This document shows positions 12,901 through 24,900 of a stretch of DNA of 64,000 bases, piece after piece. The notes under the pieces are model-generated. The model searched no databases, had not been told where the DNA came from, and saw only the letters and a list, made by a program, of their open reading frames with translations. Source of the DNA: Protula sp. h YS-2021 (lineage: Eukaryota; Annelida; Polychaeta; Sabellida; Serpulidae); NCBI GenBank assembly GCA_949752745.1, contig OX457032.1, positions 15,657,720-15,721,719 of the forward strand. Reading direction: 5' to 3'. The stretch's first letter is position 1; every line of letters begins with the position of its first letter. Position numbers and translations under genes: made by a program.

Positions 12901-15900
12901 GAAAGGGTCAATAACTAAATGTCCTAAAAGCAAACACATTTAAGTCCTTTTGGTAAATGGTAACTAATATCAATATCAAGAATACTTGAAATCGTACTTT
13001 CCAATATGCAAAAATAATTAACTGAATATGTAATGAGTCGTTGTTGTCCAATAGCCAACTCCACGGCGATTAGGCGTGTTATGTATAACACCTGTTTTAC
13101 AATGCAGACACACTGAAGATTCCGCAAAGATAGTACCCATTAAAGAGAGGAAGTAATACCTATCCGATATGTGTTTATGCATGGCATATAGATCTTCTTA
13201 GAGGTCACCTGTTTTATAACAACGCATTTTTTCAGTTTGAAATGTACCTGTGTTGTAGTGATATATGCCAGCATAAGAGAGCAGGTTTATTATTGAGTAA
13301 TGAGAAAATAGTGTAATCACAACATGACTTGGGTAAATGCTGCAATCTTATTGATCGATTACCAAGTCAATAATCTTTCAGTGTTGACCGGAATGCAAAA
13401 GTCGAAGAACGTTGCAGTTATTTGTAATCAAACCGATATCTAAGTTTTGCAACAAACCATATATTGACTTATTTCGAGTCAACATGAAAACATTATTGGC
13501 CAATTACGAAAATATTGGCCGATAGATCAACATTACCTTACATGTCAATAATATGTCATGCTGCCATGGCATGATAGATACTAGATAAGTTAGATACCGA
13601 GCGGATCTAGAACAATAACCAACTGGAAAAATATCCGACATGGGTCATTTCCCTACAGGACAATACCCGACTTTTCACAGAAATGAAATAGCACAGATTC
13701 ATCATTTATTTATTTTATTGAAGGCAAATCACCACTGAAAGTTCAGGCGTGTCTGATAAAAGCTACAGCAATGGCAATAGCCGCAAAATGCCCACAAAAT
13801 GATCACATCAAACTATCCATTGAATGATCGTGCATATGTATAAAATCGAAGATTAATACATTTAGCTGGATAATAAATTACACTTCACGGCGAGTCCAAC
13901 GACTCTGAATAGTAGAGTGATGTACTTGGGAAAAACGTTAAATGAGTAACTGCAGTTCAACAGCACACCTAAAACGCAGAGTTTAATTGGAATTTGGGAT
14001 GCGCACAAATTAAATTCAACAGTGCAGTATGGAATCCAGTGTGTAATTGCAATTTGGTATGAGCACAGATTAAATTTGCTTTGCAGTTGAAATACATGTG
14101 AATGAAATAAAAAGACATTTTCATCCATTCATCACAAAAACACCTCTGATCTCTGATCAAATATTTCAATGGTCAATTCTGTCAATTAATCAAAAGGTTC
14201 AATAGTTACCCGTTGTCACTGAATTACAACACAACAATTTTTTTAAATTAATCAAACATCAATGTTACTTTTATAAAAATTCATAAGATTACCTGCTTTC
14301 TGTCATCAACAGAGAAAAGATTTAACAGGCAGGGTGTTGTCCAAATCAGGTATTGTCCAGTTAGGGTAAAGTAGGATGTTATTCAAGTCAGGTGTTCTCG
14401 TTTTGGGTAAAGTAGGGTGTTGCTCAAGTCGGATATTGTCCGATTGGTTAATGTCCAAAGTATGGTGTTGTTCAAGTTGGAGAAGGCGAGTGGGGTGGAA
14501 AAATATTTTGTAGCCACGGGACAAACAGAAGCGCAGGTGTGCTGGTCCTGACATCCAATAATTTGACTACCATTGGTGAAAAAAATTATGATGGTGACAA
14601 TATTCAATATATAATCCTTAAAGTCAACTCAATCCAACTGGGTATTTTCAATATCTATTCCCCAAACAAAGATGCTGACCAAGTAAAATTTTATCAGAAC
14701 TTTATGGCAATATTGTCTGACATCAGGTGTGATGAATTTATTATAGGCGGTGACTTTAATTTGGTGCTTTCGCCCATTGATAAATTTGGCGGCCGTTCCC
14801 CATCCAAAAAAGTCTTTCAATTCTGGAAAACATCATAGAATCGTTCAGTTTAACAGATATATGGCGTTACTACAACCCAAATAAAAAACAGTATACATGG
14901 TCTCAAAAGTCACCGAGAGTCCTCTGTCGACTCGATTACTTTTTGGTCACACAGGGTATCGTGAAAGCCACAAAGAAAACGAACATTTCATACTGTCCAT
15001 TTACTGACCATAAAAGTATTAGCTTAATAGTTGACCTCTGTCTGGATAAAAGGGGTCCAAATTTTTGGAAACTAAACAACAGTTTTCTTCAAGAAGCAAC
15101 TTACGTACAAACCGTTGAAAGGTTAATAACCGCTAAATGGGACGAGTTATCATATATCCGAGATATAAGAGTCAGATACGATCTCCTAAAACTGGAAATA
15201 ATGCAGTATAGTTTAATTTACGGCAAAAAAAGGGCCAGAGAAAGACGGGAAGAGGAACAGTCGCTCAAATCAAAAATAGAAATTTTGGACAAAAAAGTAA
15301 TTGATGACGAAATTAGTAAGGACGAACTCAGCGAATACGAACTTTGCAAGCAGCAGTTAGATACTCTAATCGAACATAAGACCAAAGGAGAATACATCCA
15401 ATCTAGAGTTGAATTTATAGAAAAAAAATGAAAAAAATACATCGTATTTTTTTAACATGGCAAAACAAATATACGACAAAAAACAATCACCAAGTTGAAA
15501 ACAATCGATGGATCCATTACCATGTCAAGCAAAGAAATTCAGTTTCATATTAAAGACTTCTATAGCAAACTATATAGCTCACAGGGCCTCAAGTCCGCAG
15601 ACCCATCATTTTTTGAACAATTTAAACAAATGCCCAAGCTTAGTGTTTTTGAACAACAAAGCATTGAAGACAAGATAAAAATAGATGAACTTTATAGTGC
15701 CCTAAAAGCTATGAAACCAAACAAAAGCCCCGGCGTCGATGGCCTGTCTTCTGAATTTTATATCAAATTTTGGAATAACATTGGTCCCATACTTACTGAC
15801 GTCATAAATACATCACATTCAGAAGGAGCACTACCACCCTCACTTCGAAGAGCGGCTATAACATTGCTGCATAAAAGGGGTAAAGACCCTGAGATTGTTA

Positions 15901-18900
15901 AAAACTGGAGACCAATCTCCATATTAAATACAGATTACAAGATATTATCTAAAAGTCTAGCTAATAGAATCTCCCCATACTTAAATAAACTAATAAATGA
16001 AGATCAAACTGGATTTATAAAAGGAAGATACATTGGTGAAAATATTCGATTGATTTCAGACCTATTAGACTTTACTGATAATGAAGGAATCCCTGGTTTG
16101 CTCCTTCAAATAGATTTTGAAAAGGCCTTTGACAGTTTGGAATGGAGCTTTATGCTGAACATGTTAAAAAAATTTAACTTTGGACCGGAACTCATATCTT
16201 GGATTAAGCTATGCTTCACAGATATTTCTAGTACAGTAATGAATAACGGCTATAGCACCGGATGGTTCGATATACAAAGGGGTGTGAGACAGGGTTGTGG
16301 TCTCTCCTGCATACTCTTTGTTCTCGCAGTCGAGTTCATGGCCCAAATGATACGAGACAACGACAAAATCATAGGCTTGAAGGTCGAAAAAGGGGAATTT
16401 AAGTTAACTCAGTTTGCCGATGACACAACAGGTATTTTGGGTAGTGTTGAATCAATTCCAGAATTTTTTCAAACGCTAGAAAATTTTGCAAGCCAGTCAG
16501 GTCTTAAAATCAACAAAGATAAAACTTTACTTATATGGCTGGGACCTTGGAAAAAAAGGAAAGGCGCTTATGATTTAGAAGTGTCCCGAAACTGTTTCAA
16601 CATGCTTGGAATCTCCCTTGGATATGACCTTAAAAAATGCAACGAAAAGAACATTATCGATAAAATTGCAAAAATGAGAGAAAAGTACATATTTTGGTCT
16701 TGTAGAGGACTCAGCCTGTTAGGAAAAATTCTAATAACTAAGTCACTTGGAATATCTAACTTAATTTACTCCCTTTCTAACACTAGCTGTGACGCAGGCT
16801 ACATAAAGCAAGCACAAAAAGAAACTTCATCTTTTTTATGGGGTTATTCTACACCAAAAGTTAAACATACCACTATAATAAGGAACTATGATGAGGGTGG
16901 ACTAAAAGCATTTGACATCCAATCACAGAATATGGCTCTCAAACTTGCTTGGTTACCACAATTAATGCAACGAAAAAAGTGGTCAAAAGTAGTAAATTAT
17001 TACTTAGATAAGGTTGGTGGCCTAAGTTTGTTAATGCATTGCAACTTTGACGTAAAAAAACTCCCTCATATGCCTCCCTTTTATCAAGATATCTTACAAG
17101 CTTTTAAAACAATATTTCAAACCTCGACAATGTCTAAGCAATTACTCTGGAACAATCAAGATATACTTATAGATAATAAACCCATATTCTTTAAGAACAG
17201 GTTCCAAAACGGAATTGTTTTTATACAAGATCTAATGAATAAAAATAATAGATGGCTGACATGCGATGAACTAACGAGGAAATATAACATCAAAGTTAAT
17301 TACCTAACATTAACTAGCATTCAACAAGCAATTAAGCAACAAATTTTACCTAATCAGTCCTGTGCTTTAGGAAGTTGCATATTTAGAACTAGAAGTGGTC
17401 AGCGTTTAAATGTAACAAATTGTAAGTCAAGGGATTTTTATAAAGAACTAGTGAAACAAATAAGTCAACCCCCGACTAGCTTAAAAATGTGGAAGAATAA
17501 GGGGATACATCTTACCCTAGTAAACAAAAGTATCAAAATATCAAGAGATTCATGTCGCGATAACAAACTACTTTCCTTCCAGTTCAAGATATTAAACGAC
17601 ATAGTAGCCAACAACAAAAATCTGGAAAAATGGGGAATTAAATTAGACAAAAATTGCTCTGAATGTAATGTAGTAGAAGATAATTTCCACCTGTTCATAA
17701 ATTGTCCTAAAACAGTGGCAATAATAAGAAAAGCGTGGCAACTCCTTGGTCTTAAAGGCTTCCACGCTACTGAGTTTCTGTTAGGATCTTGTAACAACGC
17801 TGAAAACCTTATTTTTCTTCTTTTAAAATACCGAATATGGGATACCCGATTCCGTAATTTAGCCTTCAATTATTCGACCTTCATGCATGAAGTAAGCATG
17901 TACATGCAAGTAGATAAGATTATCTTAGACGACGATAAATACCATAGGAAATGGTGATCGTGGTCCATCAAGGACAATTGAAAAAACGGATCTTGCTTTC
18001 TTTTCTTTTTTTTTCTTATTACCTCGTTAATGCATACCTACATTGGTCAAACCATATGGACGTCCCAAAAAACCCCACGACACTTCCGCACACTTCTTGT
18101 GTTTCATGTCTGCTTTTTCGTACAAACGTTTACTACATCATAGATACGAGTAAATTTATAGACAATTCTTAAAATTACTGCAGTATTGTCTGGGTGCTGC
18201 GACACCTAGCGATGTGTAAACTGTGTGTCTGCAAAAGGTTTCTGAAAGGTTTTTAGTGTAAATGTGCGAGTAATTGATGTGACGTACAATGTCTTCCTTT
18301 TTCAATAAAAAAAAAAGTTTAAGGTAAGGTATTGTCCAAGTCGGATGTTGTCTGGCAAGGAAATGTCCTATGACGTTTTTTTCCAGCCGAGTATTGTCCG
18401 ATTGGGTATTGTCCTGTCGGATGCTTTCCAGTCAAGTGTTGTCCTGCTTCCATACTCAGCATTTGTTGTAATGAATAAATGGTGTTATGGACTTATTGTG
18501 AAGTTATAAAATCACATCTAATTTCATGTAGCCGCTTTCACGGTCCTCACTACATGTTCTTTGATATTTATGTTGTCTTGCATTTAGAACCAGCTGAAAT
18601 AGGACAATGGCAACAGTGGACAAAATGTAGTGTGACATGTGGCATCGGAAATCAAAGGCGCATTCGAAGCTGCGTTGATCAGCCAGAAGGTTGTAGAAAT
18701 AGCGTCATATGCAGTGATATTGACCAATTACAATCCAGAGAATGTGACGAAGGATGCTGCCCTGATTTAATAAGTAAATCGAACTTAACTTTTATTTATG
18801 TCGCATTCAAACGTTCACTATATGTGTGACCTAGCTATCTTATTACGTATTATATTAGCATCGTATTATATTAGTACCATATTATAATAGCATTGCATTG

Positions 18901-21900
18901 TATTATTGTCACATTATATTAATGCCGTATTATACTAGCATCACATTGTATTAGTGACGTATTATATTAGTTAATGCCGTATTATATCAGCATTGTATCA
19001 TATGAGTGCCATATTATATTAGCACTCTATTATATGAGCATCGTGTATTAAGATTAGTTAAGACCTTAATGAATTCTATTGTATTGATAGAGGTTTTTCA
19101 AAGAGATTACTCTTAGTTTAAATAAATTATAGGTTGATTTAAAAAAAAAAACCTTTAAAAGATTCATATGTCCCCATACTGTTAATGGAAATAGCACTGT
19201 GTGTAGCTGAATTATGATGTCAATATTCGGTTGGATAGAATGTCTTTTAGAATACAAATAACAAAGAACAATGTAATTAACTAACTTGTTCATATTTGTT
19301 TAAGAAAATATATTTTAAAATAATTCCGTAGAGTCGGCTGATGTTGGTGAGTGGCAACAGTGGTCCAGTTGCAATGTCACGTGTGGAACTGGTAATCAGG
19401 TGCGTAGTCGTGACTGCATGGACCAACCAGAAGGCTGTAGAAACGGGTTGGTATGCAGCGGAGTGGAACAGCTGCAACACAGAGACTGTAATGAGAGATG
19501 CTGTCCTGATATGATAAGTAAGCGAAACATGTAAAATTTAGCTCGTTGGATAAATAAATAAATTCAAAAGTGTTATAATTACACTTTGATGGTCTCTTAT
19601 AAACATTGATTGCTTTCATATAACTTCATAGATGGAAATACCAGAAAACGACCATCCTGCAAATAAAACCATCTTAGATCAGGACCATTTCCTAGTAGTT
19701 TCATTCTGTGTATCTCACTTTAAAAAAAAACCAACCAACAGGACCATATGAGATTCCAAGTACTTTATTTTTGACCCACTGGTTGTTTTGATTAATTGAT
19801 TGACTTTTAGAGTTTAACTTTGCTTATCTATTAGTTTATGTTTATATCGTCAGTTACACGAAATCAGGTGCTGCAGTGTGGAAAATGCCAGCGAAACTTT
19901 TGAACTGGGTGGTGTTCTTGTGATAGAAGGCTACATATTTTAATATTTATATACATATTTAATAGAGCCTGCGGACTTTGGCGAATGGCAGGGGTGGTCA
20001 AGTTGTGATGCGACATGCGGTGCCGGAAATCGAATGCGGATTCGAAACTGCGTTGATCAGCCAGAAGGTTGCAGAAATGAAGTAACATGCAGTGATGTTA
20101 ACCATACGGAATTCCAAGCATGTAATGAAGGATGCTGCCCCGAATTTATGCGTATGTTGACTTAATACTGTTGAATTATATGGCATTCAAATTTTGCTAT
20201 GTATATGGCATTGCTAACTTCTTTTGATTAGGTTATGTTTGTTTTCTGATGTAAGATATTTGGGAATAATGTATTCTGTTTATTAGAGCCTCCGGATGTT
20301 GGTGAATGGCAAAGCTGGTCAATTTGTAATGTAACATGTAGCACCGGGAATCAAGTGCGCATTCGAGACTGCGTCGATCAGCCAGAAGGTTGCAGAAATG
20401 ATGTCACCTGTGCTGATATTGACCAGATAGAATTACAGGAATGTGATGAAGGATGCTGCCCTGAATTTATAAGTTAGTCAAATTTATAGCGTTTTTTTCT
20501 GTTGCATTCAACAATTTCTATAAGTAAGGCAAACCTTAAATATTGTTATTGTGTTGGAGGCTATGTTTTTTCCAAGTATCAGGGTATTTGCAAAATTGCG
20601 CTATGACCGTTTCAACCGTATATCAGAGCATCCAGATACTGGAGAATGTCAAGGTTGATCAGTTTGTAATGTAACATGTGGTACGGAAATTCAACGACGT
20701 ATTCGAGAATGTGTAACAATAAAAATGCCTTTTTCTGCCCTTGCCTGCACGAGGCAATGGATTGAAAAGCTTTCTTGAATCGGTGTTTTATGTTGGTACG
20801 TGTTGTCTTTATTTAATTGAAACGTTTTATTGTCTACTATATTTTCAAATTGAGTAAGTAATAAAGTACAAATACTAGTAAGTACTTAAACAAATAGATT
20901 TAGTTATATACTTCTTCTTCTATACTTCTTCAAGAGCCACCAGATGTTGGCGATTGGGAATCCTGGACGAGTTGTACTGTGACGTGTGGTCTAGGTAAAC
21001 AGTCACGTGACAGGAGCTGTGCTGATCAAACGGAAGGGTGTAGAAATAATGTGACGTGTGCTGACATAGTGCAACTACAGAATCGTGATTGTGACCGAGG
21101 CTGTTGTCCCGAGTCACTTAGTAATTGTTCTATTTTATTTTAATTCAATTAATTAATTTATTCCCCACAGGGGGAATATATGCGTGTCGGTCTGTCGGAC
21201 TGTCATCAAGAACTTGTTAACACGATAACTTAAAAACTGCTGCAAGGATTTTAATGAAACGTGGTATGTGGCTTCTATGGGAGCAAACACAGATCGGTAT
21301 TGTAAATGGGCCAGCTGGACTTAGAAAATTTCAGCCCTTGACTATTGATGGCCGTGTTTAACTGATGGGGGCCTGTGGGGAATACGTGGGCTATGCACAC
21401 TGCTCTAGTTTCATTCAGTTTAATTAGTTGAATCATAGGCCCTGTTATTTAGAAATAAATATACTAGAAAGTCATATTCATTGGTTAGAAGTGCATTAGT
21501 CTGGTTTGTTTTGGAATTGAACAGTGCAATATATGAAAACTGAAGCCCACGCTTTTTTCACAAGGATCAGCTCATATTGGAGACTGGCAATCTTGGTCAA
21601 GTTGCAATGCGACATGTGGCCATGGAAACCAAATACGTGAGCGCGAATGCACAGAAGCACCCGATGACTGTAGAAATGATCTAACTTGTAGCAGCTTTGA
21701 GACTCGAGAATTCCGCAATTGCAATGGAGCATGTTGTCCTGAATTGATATGTGAGCTTTTAATTTTATGTTTTTTTTTCAAATTCTGCATGTTACAATTT
21801 GCTATAAAAACTAATGATTCTGAAAATCTTGCAATAAACTTTATTTGTCTAAAACATAAATTGAATGTTTAATGATGTCTTACTGACTATATTCAACTTA

Positions 21901-24900
21901 TAAAATCGTGCCAGTATAATTTTTAAAGTAAAATTGTTATTTTAATGTTGATGCTGAGTAGAGTAGATGTTGATATGAAGCCCACGGAACTCCTTGAATT
22001 ACATACATTGTTTAAGACCGAAAATACAAAGAAAAACTAATTTGAAAGAATTACATGAAGATTTTATTTCGTATATAAAAGTATTTAACATAAAACCTTC
22101 TGAAAACATGGAGAAAAACATAGGTTGCATTTAAATCGCAATAGATAAACGCGTTAAAGAAAAAGTTACGAATAAAATAAATAATTAATGAGTTTGATAT
22201 TTATATATACTTTGATATTTATATGTACTAAAGTTAATATATTTTCATATGAATGCTTGTATACTTATATGCGCTTACATGTTTTGGTATAAGTACCGCC
22301 TGAGGTTGGCGAATGGGAACAATGGTCCATCTGCACCGTCACTTGTGGTGTTGGAAGCCAGACGCGTATCCGAAGCTGCTTGGATCAGCCTGAAGAGTGT
22401 AGAAGCAACATTACGTGCAATGACGTCACTCAAGTTGAAAGTCAATATTGCGAGACGGGCTGTTGTTCTAGATTTGGTAATTATTCTCTCTAAACTGTTA
22501 TTTCAATATATTATATAATTTACTCTAATCATTTCATTACCACCCTTGCTCGACCAAAAATGTAAACTACGCGTTAGAGGACTTGGTTTCAAAACATGCT
22601 TAAAATGTTTCAGGCACCTAATTTACTATATTAATATATTTTGAAACTGCGTGGTTTTTGCTCAAAATTACACTTGTAGCCACAAAAAAGAGCGATTCTG
22701 AACTCATGATCGAGGAGGTCAAGATCACCGAAATACCTCTGCCCAAATAAAGTCATAATCGCTGTGTCTCTAACCGTTTTGGTCAATTTGTCTCTTACTG
22801 TTTTCTATATTCAAAGGTCACTTGACCTTTGACCTGACCTGAATCGTGAAGTTACTCGGTACCGAAAATCTGTACTGTACGGGTGCTCAGATGAGGATTT
22901 GAATGTTATATCTAGCCAGTTTTCCTAATGAATATAAATATTCGTCTCTATTTTACCTCACCTTGAAAATCAAGGTAAAAAAAGTTTGCGGATTTCACGA
23001 CGTCTCATTATGGTCTATCTGTGAAGAAATTTCATTTTTCATACGCCAACTAGCACACACATGCTATTTTTGCTCTCATTGTGGACAGTTGGACGATCAA
23101 TATGGCTAATATCATACCTTAACTTCTTTAACCATGGGCTTCAATGGTAACTGTTCAATGTCCATTTGTGCATATAAGATGAGTTTCGAAAAATTTAATT
23201 AAGGTGAACCAATTTGACATGCTACATTATGTCTGCCAAATTTGGTCGTCCTAGCTCCAGCTGAACAGTTCGCGTGACAAAGTTATGGCGGAAGAAAGGA
23301 ATCATACTCAAAGCCTTTGTCGAATTTTACGAATTCAATGAACTAGGGGATTGAACATCCACAACTGTAATTAATGGTTTGTATTTTATGAATAGATAAC
23401 AAGACTTACAATAATCCCGGGCAACCACGTGTGGAAAATCTGATGAACGAATCGCACAGTACACTGAACTTACAATAATCCCGGGCACCCACGTGTGGAA
23501 AACCTGATGAACGAGTCGCGCAGTACACTGAACTTTCATTAGTGACAGAATGAAATACAAAGCACACTTGGCCCTTAATCCGTCGCAAAACACACATAAT
23601 TGTCCTTTAGATAGCCAAATAATGCAAAAATATCCTCTGTTTGCTGGCAAACACTTCCTTGTGCCGTGATACGACTGTGTGTTGCTTTCGTTAAGCAGAA
23701 CAAAAATGGATTTCTTCACAAAGTATCGCTTTGGGTAATACCTAAGCGTTGCGCAGTTATTGCGCTGATATATAAAGTGTTACTTAGCTATTGCATTAGC
23801 TTTGCTTTTGCCTCAAATTGCTTGGTAAGATCAGGATTACCGGTTTGCTAAAATCGCGAAGATATCTAGAAAATTAAAATCAGCGGGAAGTACAGAAGTA
23901 AAATGATTATCCAGGAAGGCATAAAAATACTGAAAACAGTTTACTTCTTTAATTTATAATATTGGTGCTATGATAGTTTCATAAAGTTTGTGACACAAAC
24001 TGAACAAAAATTGTTGTAAATGCTTGTTTTTAAATTTTCGGAGAGGAAATTTCGACCCCGACCAGATCCAATTCATTTTACAATTTTTGAAAGTTAGAGC
24101 TAGAAACAAGCTTGAACATTTGCAGATATTTGGACAGTAAAACATTAAAATTAATCGAGGCTTAAAGAGTACACAAGAAGCTCTTTTGGCTAATGTAGAT
24201 CCATTTAGATAAAACGAAGTTCGACTCGAGTTCTTGAATTTGTATTATCGGTTTATTTTATGTTAATGCAAATGTTATATTTTCTTAATAAACTGTCTAA
24301 TAAGTGATTTGTTAAGTACTTATGTGATCATTCAATGCCTGCTTAGACAAACACGTATACACAGAGAGACTTATAATGAAAATTACGTAAAATATAAATT
24401 AAAAACATGATCTATCTAGAAACGCCTGTTGTAAAAGAGTGGCAAGAATGGTCAAATTGCAATGCTACATGTGGCATTGGACAACAAATGCGTGAGAAAA
24501 CCTGCATAGATCGACCAGTAGAATGCAGGACTGATGTGACGTGTAGTGATCTAGAGTTAACAGAATACCGCTACTGTGAAGGAGGTTGCTGTGCCGGTGT
24601 ATTAGGTAGTTCGATTTTAGTTTCAGCTGTGAATTGAAATGAATGAAAACCATGAGGAAATTTTCAAAGAAGCCATGTTATTGGCGTTTAATGTTTGGCT
24701 GTTTTCAGCATCTCAAGCAAAATTCTTTTGTATTTCACATATCTTTGGTTAAATGTTGTCAATTTTGCTGCGATATGTTAGCAACATTTGATCCAAAAAT
24801 AGAAAAGATAAGAATATTAAGTAATAAGTAGTACATTAAGTTTTTTGGTGTTTTTAGGAATAAATATGTTGTAAGACATATATAGACAAGTTGTATAAAT

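Larger units (their letters stand above)
10595..13994 (+). repeat. Fourth copy of the A-B-C unit
   Basis: Returns to near-identity with units 1 and 2 from exon A through the C-A intron, although its upstream minisatellite is shorter (10925-11155) and the sequence at 10600-11150 is diverged. The mosaic pattern suggests exchange between units. Confidence 0.85.
14485..18316 (+). mobile_element. 5'-truncated L1/Tx1-like non-LTR retrotransposon
   Basis: Begins inside the endonuclease domain (a SHGTNRSAG-like stretch is readable from the first base), continues through reverse transcriptase with a FADD catalytic motif and a C-terminal Cys/His-type segment, and ends in a 3' UTR with a ten-A tail (18307-18316). 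ORF1 and the endonuclease N-terminus are missing. Flanks match the other array units, but about 16 bases of target are lost and no target-site duplication is visible. Frameshifts make it inactive. Confidence 0.92.
13995..20286 (+). repeat. Fifth, terminal A-B-C unit, interrupted by a LINE
   Basis: Starts like the others at TGGGATGCGCACAAATT. The LINE occupies 14485-18316, inside the pre-exon A minisatellite. Exon A and B are near-identical to other units, but exon C (19966-20151) is clearly diverged, marking the edge of the homogenised array. Confidence 0.85.
22477..24419 (+). other. Long G-H intron (1943 bases)
   Basis: The longest intron between modules apart from the LINE-bearing one, and the boundary between the two duplication zones. 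Contains a dispersed repeat (22690-23290) and a 64-bp tandem duplication (23404-23531). No exon or coding homology seen; short ORFs have no recognisable content. Confidence 0.6.

Noticed and set aside
1..20500. CRISPR-like array suggested by regular repeats
   Set aside because: Repeats of 3.5 kb with exons, and minisatellites without unique spacers; a eukaryotic context.
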